From assembly GCF_006442965.1 (NCBI RefSeq), contig NZ_VFWX01000022.1, positions 60,905 to 124,904 on the forward strand: 64,000 nt of DNA. Reading direction: 5' to 3'. The first letter of the stretch is position 1. Every line of letters starts with the position of its first letter. Under the pieces are notes generated by a model. It searched no databases. It saw only the letters and a list, made by a program, of their open reading frames with translations, and was not told where the DNA came from. Both the position numbers and the translations under genes were made by a program. Shown here piece by piece: positions 33,448 through 41,777 of this stretch. The stretch comes from Mesorhizobium sp. CU3. Lineage in GTDB: Bacteria; Pseudomonadota; Alphaproteobacteria; Rhizobiales; Rhizobiaceae.

Positions 33448-33654
33448 TCAGAGAAGGGGGTCGAGGATGAACTTCTTGTCCTTGACCGGTTTCTCCGGCT
33501 CCGGCGGCAGCGGCTCTTTGGCCTTTTCCGCATCCTTGCGCGCCTGCTCGGCGGCTTCGTAGGGCGTATCGAGACCGCTCTTGCGGCCGCAAGCCGTGAC
33601 TGCCGCCATCGCTGCGAGCAGCGTGAGCGTCACCAAAATCCTGCGTCCGGTCAT
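33448..33654 (-). CDS. Small lipoprotein (LptM-like)
   Basis: A 68-residue predicted lipoprotein. The signal peptide ends in a lipobox (AAVTAC at residues 17-22, with the cysteine to be lipidated), followed by GRKSGLDTPYEAAEQARKDAEK and a proline- and lysine-rich tail ending in KFILDPLL. Size, cysteine context and location between argH and lysA match the LptM/YifL-like proteins that assist LptD maturation in enterobacteria, but the tail differs, so the name is tentative. A longer overlapping frame upstream is the argH shadow. Confidence 0.75.
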   Translation of the reverse strand: MTGRRILVTLTLLAAMAAVTACGRKSGLDTPYEAAEQARKDAEKAKEPLPPEPEKPVKDKKFILDPLL

Positions 33655-33733
33655 CGATCCATCCGTTCGAAACTGTTTTGTCGTGCTGCCGCTTTTAGCG
33701 GAGTTTTCAGCGCATTGCACCCCTGGCAATTGC

Positions 33734-33790
33734 CTTGATGCATGTCGTTGTCCCAGAACCGCTGCACGCTTCCGGGCGACATGCATCAAG
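33734..33790. repeat. Intergenic palindromic repeat, family C (copy 2)
   Basis: CTTGATGCATGTCG on the left is inverted by CGACATGCATCAAG on the right, with GAACCGCTGCACGCTTCCGGG inside. The right end includes the complement of the argH stop codon (33786-33788). Copy 1 at 2177 ends gloB in the same manner. Confidence 0.85.
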
Positions 33791-35186
33791 CCTTGGTCAG
33801 GCGCTTTTTCCAGTAGCGGATCTGCTTCTTCACTTCCGACGGCGCGGTGCCGCCGAAACTCACCCGGCTCTTCACCGAATTCTGCACCGCCAGCACCGAG
33901 AAGATGTCGCCGGTGATGCCCGGGTGGATCGATTGCAGGTCTTCCAGCGAAAGCTTTTCCAGCCCGATTTTCTTTTCCTCGGCAAGCGCCACGGCGCGGC
34001 CGGTGACGTGATGGGCTTCGCGGAAGGGGAGGCCAAGGCTCCGGACCAGCCAGTCGGCGAGGTCGGTCGCCGTGGCGTGGCCGGCGCCCGCGGCCTTCTT
34101 CATGGCGGCGGCGTTGACCGTCATGTCTCGCACCATGCCGGTGGTCGCCGCCAGCATCAGGTCGAGCGTCTCGGCAGCGTCGAAGACGGCTTCCTTGTCT
34201 TCCTGCATGTCCTTGCCGTAGCTCATCGGCATGCCTTTCATGACGGTGAGCAGACCGATCAGATGGCCGTTGACGCGGCCGGTCTTGCCGCGCACCAGCT
34301 CGGCGGCGTCCGGGTTCTTCTTCTGCGGCATGATCGAGGAGCCGGTGGAGAATGAGTCCGACAGGCGGATGAAGGCGAATTGCGGCGTCGACCAGATGAC
34401 GATCTCTTCGGCGAGCCTCGACAGATGCGTGGCGCAGATCGCGGCCACGCTCAGGAATTCGAGCGCGAAATCGCGGTCCGAGACACTGTCCAGCGAATTG
34501 CGCGTCGGCTCGCGGAAGCCGAGCGCCTTGGCCGTCTTGTGGCGGTCGATGCCGAAGCTGGTGCCGGCAAGGGCAGCCGCACCGAGCGGGTTTTCGTCCA
34601 TGCGCTGGATGGCGTCGCGCACGCGCCACAGGTCGCGGCCGAACATCTCGACATAGGCCATCAGATGATGGCCGAAGGTCACCGGCTGCGCCGCCTGCAG
34701 ATGGGTGAAGCCGGGCATGACGGTCGCGGCATGCTCCTCGGCGCGTTCGAGGAAGGCGGCGATCAGTTCCTTCAGCGCCTCGGCAACGCGTTGGCATTCT
34801 TCCTTGACCCAGAGGCGCAGATCGACCGCCACCTGGTCGTTGCGCGAACGCGCGGTGTGCAGGCGTCCCGCCGCCGGGCCGATCAGCTCGGCAAGGCGGG
34901 CCTCGACATTCATGTGGATGTCTTCCAGCCTGGTCGAGAATTCGAACGTCCCGGCCTCGATCTCTTTCAGGATCGCGTTCAGGCCGTGCGCGATCTTTTC
35001 TTGATCGGCCGCCGAAATAATGCCCGTTTCGGCCAGCATCTCGCTATGGGCGATCGAGCCGCGAATGTCTTGCGCGTAGAGTTTGCGGTCGAACGAGATC
35101 GATGCGTTGATCGCTTCCATGATGGCGGCCGGACCCGAGGCAAAACGTCCGCCCCACATCTGGTTGCTGGCCTTCTTGTCGCTCAT
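33786..35186 (-). CDS. argH: Argininosuccinate lyase
   Basis: A 466-residue fumarase-superfamily enzyme that splits argininosuccinate to arginine and fumarate. The superfamily signature is SIMPQKKNPDAAELVRGKTGR, and the substrate-contact segments MWGGRF, HTARSRNDQVA and FTHLQAAQP are all in order. The length is normal. It is the first gene of a leftward group (argH, lipoprotein, lysA), with the family C repeat just behind its stop, and is divergent from the TlpA-like gene by 49 bases. Confidence 0.96.
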   Translation of the reverse strand: MSDKKASNQMWGGRFASGPAAIMEAINASISFDRKLYAQDIRGSIAHSEMLAETGIISAADQEKIAHGLNAILKEIEAGTFEFSTRLEDIHMNVEARLAELIGPAAGRLHTARSRNDQVAVDLRLWVKEECQRVAEALKELIAAFLERAEEHAATVMPGFTHLQAAQPVTFGHHLMAYVEMFGRDLWRVRDAIQRMDENPLGAAALAGTSFGIDRHKTAKALGFREPTRNSLDSVSDRDFALEFLSVAAICATHLSRLAEEIVIWSTPQFAFIRLSDSFSTGSSIMPQKKNPDAAELVRGKTGRVNGHLIGLLTVMKGMPMSYGKDMQEDKEAVFDAAETLDLMLAATTGMVRDMTVNAAAMKKAAGAGHATATDLADWLVRSLGLPFREAHHVTGRAVALAEEKKIGLEKLSLEDLQSIHPGITGDIFSVLAVQNSVKSRVSFGGTAPSEVKKQIRYWKKRLTKA

Positions 35187-35212
35187 TTATATAACCCGCG
35201 TTCCGGAGCAGT

Positions 35213-35242
35213 TTTGAGACATGGCAGTTTGAGACATGGCAG
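35213..35242. repeat. Exact 15-bp tandem duplication across the tlpA start
   Basis: TTTGAGACATGGCAG occurs at 35213-35227 and again at 35228-35242. The second copy contains the probable tlpA start codon (35236). The first contains an in-frame ATG GCA GTT TGA, a three-codon leader that ends in the next copy. Confidence 0.8.
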
Positions 35243-35919
35243 ACGGCAATAGATTCTTCCCGGCCCCGCGCCTCATCCTCGCCGCCCTGGTGGCGGGCGT
35301 GCTGGCCGGCGCGGTCGCGGTATATGTCAGCGAGAGCCGGTCTGGCAACAATGCCCCTGTAGCCCAGGTCGCCGTCGGCGACAGCAAGGACGACGTCGCC
35401 TGCGCGGCGAAGGCCGGGCGGGCCAAGGCCGTCGCCGCCAAAGCCGTCGGCCAGGTCGCGGCGCTGCAGCCGGCCGAGCCGCCGCAATCGCTGAAAAGCC
35501 TCGCCTTCAACGGCCCGGATGGCAAGCCGATGACGATCGCCGACCATGCCGGCAAGACGGTGCTGCTCAACCTGTGGGCAACCTGGTGTGCGCCCTGCCG
35601 GGCCGAAATGCCGGCGCTCGACGCGCTGCAGAAGGAAAAGGGCGGCAAGGACTTCGAGGTGGTCGCGGTCAATGTCGACACCGGCGACGACACCAAGCCG
35701 AAGAAGTTCCTCAGCGAGATCGGCGTGCAGACGCTCGGCTTCTACCGGGATCCGACGATCGCCCTGTTCAACGAGGCCAAGACGCGCGGACTGGCGCTTG
35801 GCCTTCCCGTCACCATGCTGATCGACGGCGAAGGGTGCCTGATCGCGCATATGAACGGCCCGGCCGAATGGTCGAGCCCCGACGCCAAGCGGCTGGTGGA
35901 GGCGGCGCTGGCGCCGTAG
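35236..35919 (+). CDS. tlpA: TlpA-type membrane-anchored thiol:disulfide oxidoreductase
   Basis: A 227-residue thioredoxin-like protein. A membrane anchor lies at residues 11-33 (LILAALVAGVLAGAVAVYV), then an unstructured stretch, then a thioredoxin domain with active site WATWCAPCR near residues 115-123. The conserved TMLIDGEGC cis-proline region (LPVTM) is present. In rhizobia TlpA reduces proteins for cytochrome oxidase copper assembly. The start is ATG 35236; an identical upstream ATG at 35221 leads to an immediate stop. It is divergent from argH. Confidence 0.88.
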   Translation: MADGNRFFPAPRLILAALVAGVLAGAVAVYVSESRSGNNAPVAQVAVGDSKDDVACAAKAGRAKAVAAKAVGQVAALQPAEPPQSLKSLAFNGPDGKPMTIADHAGKTVLLNLWATWCAPCRAEMPALDALQKEKGGKDFEVVAVNVDTGDDTKPKKFLSEIGVQTLGFYRDPTIALFNEAKTRGLALGLPVTMLIDGEGCLIAHMNGPAEWSSPDAKRLVEAALAP

Positions 35920-36068
35920 CGAATTCAGACCGATCCCCCGGCAAGATGGCGGAAGAATCGGTTATGCCGCCCGCAACACTCGCGCGCCTGCCAGGTTGTA
36001 TTTCCTGAGAAGATCATGCGCCGGAACCGATACCAGGACCGACCGGACCGACCGGGGTTGGCAAGTGG

Positions 36069-37118
36069 TCACGCCACCCGCACGGTGACCACCAGCGCTT
36101 CGTGGTCGGAGCTCGGGCTGCCGTCCGGCAGGACTGCCGGTAGCGTCACCGGCTGGCTTGCCACAAGGCCCCGCGTGAAGAACCAGTCTATGTGCCCGGC
36201 AGGTGTCAGGTCGCCCGCCGCGCGCCGCTGGGTGGGTTTGTCGAACGCATTGGCGTCGCGCCAATCGTAGCCGTACTCAGCGAAAACCGCGAACAGGGGC
36301 TCGTGGCGTTCGGGATACATCAGCCGGTCTGGTTCTGCGGCGATGCGCGCTCGCCACGCCGCCGGGTCGTCATTGCGTTCCGGATAGGTGGCGGTCAGCG
36401 TGTTGAGGTCGCCGCCGATCAACACCGGCGCGTCCGCGTCATATTTGTCGATGGCGTCGAGCAAATGGCGCGTCTGGTCGGCCCGCCCGGCGGGGGTGGT
36501 GCGGTTCTCGAGATGGACCGAGATCACCGTAACCCGGCGCTCGCCGAGCATAAGCTGGCCGCCGATCGCCATGCGGCCGCCGACGCGCGGCTGGCCGTGC
36601 TCCGGCAGGAACCAGGCGCCGGCGGCATCGAAGCGAATGAGGAACGGACGAAGCAAAGGTATGGCGCTGGTCACGGCGTTGCCATGGAAACCTTCCGTGT
36701 TCTGCGCCCCGCCATTGGCCGCCTGCTCGGCTTCATTGCCGTTGCCCAATTCGAGAAATTCGATGCCATAGGCGTAGGCATGGCCGAGCCTGTAGGCTAG
36801 CCGGCTCAGAAGATGGGTGTTGCCGGAGCGCGCCATGCCCTTGTCGACCTCCGACAAGAGCACGATTTCGGGCGCCTGGCCGGCGATGGTCTGGGCGATG
36901 GCGTCGACATGGCGCAGCCGCTCGACATTCCAGGCCATGACGGTGAGGCTGTCGCCGGCCCGTTCGCGCGATGTCTTGCCGCCGATCTCGATCTCGCCCA
37001 GCGCCGGGACGGCGGCGGCGTGGCGCAGATGGGTGGCGCTGTCGCGCGGGCCGTCGCGCATGGCGTTGCGTTCGGCAAGGGGCACGTGCGTGAGCTGCGG
37101 GACAAGCATGTCATTCAT
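36069..37118 (-). CDS. Endonuclease/exonuclease/phosphatase-family protein
   Basis: A 349-residue protein with the DNase I-like EEP fold. The core elements are SLTVMAWNVERLRHVDAI (start of the fold), EIVLLSEVDKGMARSGN (catalytic glutamate), the GNAVTSAIPLL segment, VTVISVHLENRTTP (histidine), PVLIGGDLNTL and the final SDHEALVVTV (aspartate-histidine). These match metal-dependent phosphodiesterases such as sphingomyelinase- or lipid-phosphatase-like members; the substrate is unknown. An alternative in-frame ATG lies at 37109. Divergent from the ugp operon. Confidence 0.88.
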   Translation of the reverse strand: MNDMLVPQLTHVPLAERNAMRDGPRDSATHLRHAAAVPALGEIEIGGKTSRERAGDSLTVMAWNVERLRHVDAIAQTIAGQAPEIVLLSEVDKGMARSGNTHLLSRLAYRLGHAYAYGIEFLELGNGNEAEQAANGGAQNTEGFHGNAVTSAIPLLRPFLIRFDAAGAWFLPEHGQPRVGGRMAIGGQLMLGERRVTVISVHLENRTTPAGRADQTRHLLDAIDKYDADAPVLIGGDLNTLTATYPERNDDPAAWRARIAAEPDRLMYPERHEPLFAVFAEYGYDWRDANAFDKPTQRRAAGDLTPAGHIDWFFTRGLVASQPVTLPAVLPDGSPSSDHEALVVTVRVA

Positions 37119-37358
37119 CCAGTTAGCCGGTTAATCACGGAAGGTCTTTTCATCGCTTCGAGTCGCCCTAGCTTCCTAGAGCGCCGATGTGACGGTTTCA
37201 TGCCGGCGCGACCGCTGCCAGGGAGGAGAGACTGGCTGTTCGCAGGGCTTGCCTAACGGTCCGGAGGCCACAACAGAACTGTCACATACCTTCTCTATGA
37301 GAGCGGGCAAGGACTTGCGCAAAACCCTTGTCACACTGCCATTCAAGAGGGACAAATC

Positions 37359-38711
37359 ATGACGATCATCAAGCGGGGCCTTACTGCCCTTGCCGCCGGC
37401 GCGTTCGGCGCCGCGCTCGCGGTTCCTGCCTTTGCAGAGCCGGTAAAGTTCGATTTCTGGTTCGGCCTGTCGGGCGATCTCGCCCGCGTCGTCGACACGC
37501 TGTGCAAGAACTTCAACGCCTCGCAGTCCGACTACGAGGTGGTCTGCACCAGCCAGGGCAATTACGACGCCACGCTGCAGAACACCATCGCAGCCTTCCG
37601 CGCCGGCAAGCAGCCGACCGTCGTCCAGGTCTATGACGTCGGCACCGCCACCATGATGCTGTCGGGCGCCTACAAGCCCGCCGACAAGCTGATGGAAGAG
37701 AACGGCTATAAGATCGATTACGCGGACTATTTCCCCGGCATCGCCCGCTACTACGCGACCTCGAAGGGCGAGATGCTGTCCTTCCCGTTCAACTCGTCGA
37801 CCCCGCTGATGTATTGGAACAAGGACGCCTTCGCCAAGATCGGAAAGACCGAAGCGCCGAAGACCTGGGAAGACGTCGGCGCCGACCTCAAGGCGCTTAA
37901 GGATGCCGGCTACGATTGCCCGATGGCGATCAACATCTCGGCCAATGAAAGCTGGCAGCTGATGGAGCAGTTCTCGGCGCTGCACAACCAGCCGATCGCC
38001 ACCAAGAACAACGGCTATGACGGTCTCGACGCCCAACTCGAAGTCAACAAGACCAAGTTTGTCCAATACGTCACCGATCTCAAGAAGTGGTATGACGCCG
38101 GCCTGATCAAGATCAAGTCGAAGGATCTTGGACAGGACATGGTGCAGGCCTTCGCCACCGGGACCTGCCAGGTCATCCTGACCTCGGTCGGCGATCACGG
38201 CACGGTCGGCCGCACGCAGAAGGAAGGCATGAACTGGGATGTCGCCGAACTGCCGGTCTATGCCGGTACCCAGCGCATGAATTCGCTGGTCGGCGGCGCT
38301 TCGCTGTGGGTCCTGTCGGGCAAGTCGGACGCTGAGTATAAGGGCGCTGCCGCATTCCTGAACTTCATCCACGACCCCAAGACCGCTTTGTTCTGGTCAA
38401 CCAACACCGGCTATATCCCAGTGACCAAATCCGGCTTCGAATACATGAAAAGCCAGGGCTTTTACGACAAGGCGCCCTACAAGGGCCGCGAAGTGGCGAT
38501 CGCCAGCCTCACCGCCTCGGAGCCGAACGAGATCACACGTGGCATCCGCCTCGGCAATTTCACCCAGATCCGCGCCGAGTTCGGCACGCAGATGCAGGCG
38601 ATCTTCGCCAACAAGGTCAGCGTCCAGGAAGGCCTCGACAATCTGGTCAAGAACGGTGACGCGATCCTTGCGCGCTTCCAGCAGACCTATCCGGGCAAGA
38701 CCCTGCCCTGA
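37359..38711 (+). CDS. ugpB: Glycerol-3-phosphate ABC transporter, substrate-binding protein
   Basis: A 450-residue periplasmic binding protein. The signal peptide ends at AVPAFA-EPV (residues 1-26), followed by the cluster B solute-binding pattern KFDFWFGLSGDLARVVDTLCKNFNASQ and later SFPFNSSTPLMYWNKDAF and GGASLWVLSGKS. UgpB binds sn-glycerol-3-phosphate and glycerophosphodiesters. It is the first gene of ugpB-A-E-C plus a phosphodiesterase. A G/C-rich hairpin follows its stop. Assignment to Ugp is supported by the whole operon order. Confidence 0.9.
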   Translation: MTIIKRGLTALAAGAFGAALAVPAFAEPVKFDFWFGLSGDLARVVDTLCKNFNASQSDYEVVCTSQGNYDATLQNTIAAFRAGKQPTVVQVYDVGTATMMLSGAYKPADKLMEENGYKIDYADYFPGIARYYATSKGEMLSFPFNSSTPLMYWNKDAFAKIGKTEAPKTWEDVGADLKALKDAGYDCPMAINISANESWQLMEQFSALHNQPIATKNNGYDGLDAQLEVNKTKFVQYVTDLKKWYDAGLIKIKSKDLGQDMVQAFATGTCQVILTSVGDHGTVGRTQKEGMNWDVAELPVYAGTQRMNSLVGGASLWVLSGKSDAEYKGAAAFLNFIHDPKTALFWSTNTGYIPVTKSGFEYMKSQGFYDKAPYKGREVAIASLTASEPNEITRGIRLGNFTQIRAEFGTQMQAIFANKVSVQEGLDNLVKNGDAILARFQQTYPGKTLP

Positions 38712-38727
38712 TCCCGGATAGCGGAAC

Positions 38728-38756
38728 GGCCGCCCGCCGAGATTCGACGGGCGGCC
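38728..38756 (+). terminator. GC-rich intercistronic hairpin after ugpB
   Basis: GGCCGCCCG (38728-38736) is exactly inverted by CGGGCGGCC (38748-38756), followed by ATTTCAT. The T run is short, so it may be a leaky terminator or mRNA-stabilising hairpin that raises binding-protein levels over the permeases, a common arrangement in ABC operons. ugpA starts 59 bases downstream. Confidence 0.6.
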
Positions 38757-38814
38757 ATTTCATATCTAGGGTTACCAAAAAGCGGGTCGGCGGTTCAGCG
38801 GCAACGGCGGATCG

Positions 38815-39699
38815 ATGGAAAAACGCGTCACTTTCAGCAAATGGCGGATCGGCATCCTGTTCGCGGTGCCGCAGCTCCTTCTGATCTTCACCTTCTTCTA
38901 CTGGCCGGCCGGGCAGGCGGTCTACTGGTCGCTGACCTTGCAGCAGCCCTGGGGCGGCGGCAACATCTGGGTCGGTCTCGACAATTTCCGCTCGATCCTG
39001 TCCAACGCCGACTACTGGAATTCAATCACCGCCAGCCTCGTCTTCGCCGGGATCAGCACCGGCCTTGCGATGTTCATCGCGCTTGTGCTTGCGGCCTTGA
39101 CTGACCGGCAGCTTGCCGGCTCATGGCTGTACCGCGTGGTGCTGATCTGGCCTTACGGCATCGCCGCGCCCGCATTGGCGCTGGCGTTCCGCTTCATCCT
39201 GGCGCCCGAAGCCGGCTTCATGGCCGTCGTCAACCATTTTTGGCCCGGCGTATGGGATCCGGGTCTCGACGGCGCCGACGCCATGGCCTCCATCATCGTC
39301 GCCTTTTCCTGGAAATATGTCGGCTACAACTTCATCTTCTTCCTCGCCGCGTTCCAGGCCATCCCGAGGTCGCTGATCGAAGCGGCGGCGATGGATGGTT
39401 CGGGGGTCATCAGGCGCTTCTGGGATATCCAGCTCCCGCTGATCACGCCGACGATCTTCTTCCTTCTGGTCATCAACATCACCGAGAGTTTCCAAGATTC
39501 CTTCGGCATCGTCGATATCATGACCGCCGGCGGCCCAGCCAATGCCACCAACCTGATGGTCTACAAGATCTATTCCGACGGCTTCAAAGGCCTGGATTAC
39601 TCGGGCGCGGCCGCGCAGAGCATCATCCTGATGATCTTGATCGTCGCCCTCACCATCGTCCAGTTCCGCTTCATCGAGCGGCGCGTGCATTATCGCTGA
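38815..39699 (+). CDS. ugpA: Glycerol-3-phosphate ABC transporter, permease UgpA
   Basis: A 294-residue inner-membrane permease of the MalF/UgpA type, with six helices and an EAA-loop segment at IPRSLIEAAAMDGSGVIRRFWDIQLPLITP near residues 182-211, where the ATPase docks. The N-terminal helix is ILFAVPQLLLIFTFFYWPAGQAVYWS. It forms the transmembrane channel with UgpE. The ATG is 104 bases after ugpB, following the intercistronic hairpin. Confidence 0.92.
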   Translation: MEKRVTFSKWRIGILFAVPQLLLIFTFFYWPAGQAVYWSLTLQQPWGGGNIWVGLDNFRSILSNADYWNSITASLVFAGISTGLAMFIALVLAALTDRQLAGSWLYRVVLIWPYGIAAPALALAFRFILAPEAGFMAVVNHFWPGVWDPGLDGADAMASIIVAFSWKYVGYNFIFFLAAFQAIPRSLIEAAAMDGSGVIRRFWDIQLPLITPTIFFLLVINITESFQDSFGIVDIMTAGGPANATNLMVYKIYSDGFKGLDYSGAAAQSIILMILIVALTIVQFRFIERRVHYR

Positions 39700-39707
39700 G
39701 GCGGGCC

Positions 39708-40622
39708 ATGGTCGAGCGCACTCCGATCCTCAACTTCTTCACGCATCTGATCCTGTTTGCCGGCTTCGTATTTTGCGTGGCGCCGTTCGTCATCGTAGCG
39801 ATTGCGGCCTCGCATAATCTGAAGGACGTCAACGACGTGCCGATGTCGCTGCTGCCGGGCAGCGATTTCTGGGTCAACATCAAGACGGCGTGGACGACCG
39901 CCGATCTCGGCCCGAAGCTGCTCAACTCCTTCATCATGGCGTTCGGCGTCGCTGCCGGCAAGGTGATCATCTCGGCGCTCACCGCCTTCTCGATCGTGTA
40001 TTTCCGCTATCCCGGCCGCATGCTGATGTTCTGGCTGATCTTCATCACGCTGATGCTGCCGCTCGAAGTCCGTATCGTGCCGACCTATGCGGTGGTCGCC
40101 AATGTGCTGGAGCCCTATCAGGCGATCCTGGATCTGACCGGGATTTCCTGGCTGATCCAGAAGATATCGGGGGTCCAGGTCCAACTCAGCCTGGGACTGC
40201 TCAATTCCTATAGCGGCCTGATCCTGCCGCTGGTGGCGACCGCCACCGGCACCTTCCTTTACCGCCAGTTCTTCCTGACCGTGCCGGACGAATTGACGGA
40301 AGCCGCGCGCATGGACGGCGCCGGCGCGATGCGCTTCTTCGTCGATATCCTGTTGCCGCTGTCGCGCAACAACATGGCCGCACTCGGCACCATCATGTTC
40401 CTGTGGGCCTGGAACCAGTATCTGTGGCCGCTGTTGATCACCACCGACCAGTCGCACGCGATGGCGGTGACCGAGCTCAAGCAGCTCATCCCCAATGTCG
40501 GCGGCGCGCCGGAATGGCATATCGCCATGGCCGGCACGCTGATCATCATGCTGCCGCCGCTGGTCGTCGTGGTGCTGATGCAGCGCTGGTTCGTGCGCGG
40601 CCTGATCGCCACCGAGAAATAG
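39708..40622 (+). CDS. ugpE: Glycerol-3-phosphate ABC transporter, permease UgpE
   Basis: A 304-residue permease of the MalG/UgpE type with the EAA loop at VPDELTEAARMDGAGAMRFFVDILLPLSRNN, following FLYRQFF. It has six membrane segments. It is a little longer than the roughly 280-residue enterobacterial protein, with extra sequence around GISWLIQKISGVQVQLSLGLL between helices. The start ATG 39708 lies nine bases after the ugpA stop. It is directly upstream of ugpC. Confidence 0.92.
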   Translation: MVERTPILNFFTHLILFAGFVFCVAPFVIVAIAASHNLKDVNDVPMSLLPGSDFWVNIKTAWTTADLGPKLLNSFIMAFGVAAGKVIISALTAFSIVYFRYPGRMLMFWLIFITLMLPLEVRIVPTYAVVANVLEPYQAILDLTGISWLIQKISGVQVQLSLGLLNSYSGLILPLVATATGTFLYRQFFLTVPDELTEAARMDGAGAMRFFVDILLPLSRNNMAALGTIMFLWAWNQYLWPLLITTDQSHAMAVTELKQLIPNVGGAPEWHIAMAGTLIIMLPPLVVVVLMQRWFVRGLIATEK

Positions 40623-40633
40623 GGAGACGACAA

Positions 40634-41734
40634 ATGGCCTCCATCACCATCCGCGGCGTCAAGAAGAACTACGCCAAGACACAGGTCGTGCATGGCGTCG
40701 ACCTCGACTTCGCCTCAGGCGAATTCGTCGTTATCCTGGGGCCGTCCGGCTGCGGTAAGTCCACGCTGCTCAGGATGATCGCCGGGCTGGAGGAGATTTC
40801 CGACGGCACCATCGCCATCGACAACATGGTGGTCAACAAGCTCGAGCCGCGCGAGCGCGGCTGCGCCATGGTGTTCCAGAACTACGCGCTCTATCCGCAT
40901 ATGAGCGTTTCGCAGAACATCGGCTATTCGCTCAAGGTGGCCGGCGTTCCCACCGCCGAACGCACCCAGCGCATCCAGGCGGTCGCCCGCGTCCTGGAAC
41001 TGGAACATCTCCTCGACCGCAAGCCGATGGCGCTGTCGGGCGGCCAGCGCCAGCGTGTCGCCATGGGCCGCGCCATGATCCGCGAGCCCAAGGTTTTCCT
41101 CTTCGACGAGCCGCTCTCCAACCTAGACGCCAAATTGCGCGTGCAGATGCGCTCGGAAATCCGCAAGCTGCACCGACGCCTTAGCGCCACCTCGGTCTTC
41201 GTCACGCACGATCAGGTCGAGGCGATGACGCTGGCCGACCGGCTGGTGGTGATGAATGGCGGCCGCGTCGAGCAGGTCGGGACGCCGGCCGAGGTGTACA
41301 GCCGGCCGGCAAGCCGTTTCGTCGCGACCTTCGTCGGCGCGCCGGCGATGAACATGCTGGAGGGCGAGGTCACGCTCGAAGGTCTGTCGCTGCTCGGCGG
41401 CAGCCGCAAGCTCAACGTCTCGCGCGCCGGCCTGGCGGTCGGCTCCAAGGTCGCGGTCGGCATCCGGCCGGAAGCCGTGCGCATGGTGGCGCCGGGCACG
41501 CCCGGGGCGCTCGAGGCGACCGTCGATCTCGTGGAGGAACTCGGCGCCGGCCGGGTCATCTATGTCGATCTAGACGGCGCGCCGTTCTCGGTGGTGACAT
41601 CGGAAACCGTGCATCCGGAGCCAGGCAGCGCGATAGGGTTGCAATTTGCGGAGTCCGACCTGCATTTCTTCTCGTCCGAAACCGGCGGCCGGCTTGACGT
41701 TTTCAAGGCTTCGGTGCCGGAGCCGGCCCTGTAG
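40634..41734 (+). CDS. ugpC: Glycerol-3-phosphate ABC transporter, ATPase UgpC
   Basis: A 366-residue ABC ATPase with C-terminal TOBE domain. Walker A is GPSGCGKSTLLRMI, the Q-loop is VFQNYALYPHMSV, the signature is LSGGQRQRVAMGRAM, Walker B is VFLFDEPLSNLD and the switch is VFVTHDQVEAM. The C-terminal region (about residues 240-366) is the carbohydrate-ABC regulatory domain. It energises UgpAE. The start ATG 40634 has GGGAGAC nearby. It ends 43 bases before the phosphodiesterase gene. Confidence 0.92.
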   Translation: MASITIRGVKKNYAKTQVVHGVDLDFASGEFVVILGPSGCGKSTLLRMIAGLEEISDGTIAIDNMVVNKLEPRERGCAMVFQNYALYPHMSVSQNIGYSLKVAGVPTAERTQRIQAVARVLELEHLLDRKPMALSGGQRQRVAMGRAMIREPKVFLFDEPLSNLDAKLRVQMRSEIRKLHRRLSATSVFVTHDQVEAMTLADRLVVMNGGRVEQVGTPAEVYSRPASRFVATFVGAPAMNMLEGEVTLEGLSLLGGSRKLNVSRAGLAVGSKVAVGIRPEAVRMVAPGTPGALEATVDLVEELGAGRVIYVDLDGAPFSVVTSETVHPEPGSAIGLQFAESDLHFFSSETGGRLDVFKASVPEPAL

Positions 41735-41777
41735 GCGACGCGACCGGACTTCCGAAAGCTGATTGAGGGTTCATTGC

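Noticed and set aside
36037..36054. Tandem GACCGACCG pair between the TlpA-like gene and the EEP-family phosphatase gene
   Set aside because: Only two nine-base units, probably a simple duplication, with no palindrome, promoter fit or conservation evidence.
37270..37350. A PHO box upstream of ugpB
   Set aside because: CTGTCAC at 37279 and CTGCCAT at 37336 match half-sites, but neither has a partner at the 11-base repeat distance needed, so the case is too weak to annotate even though phosphate control of ugp is expected.
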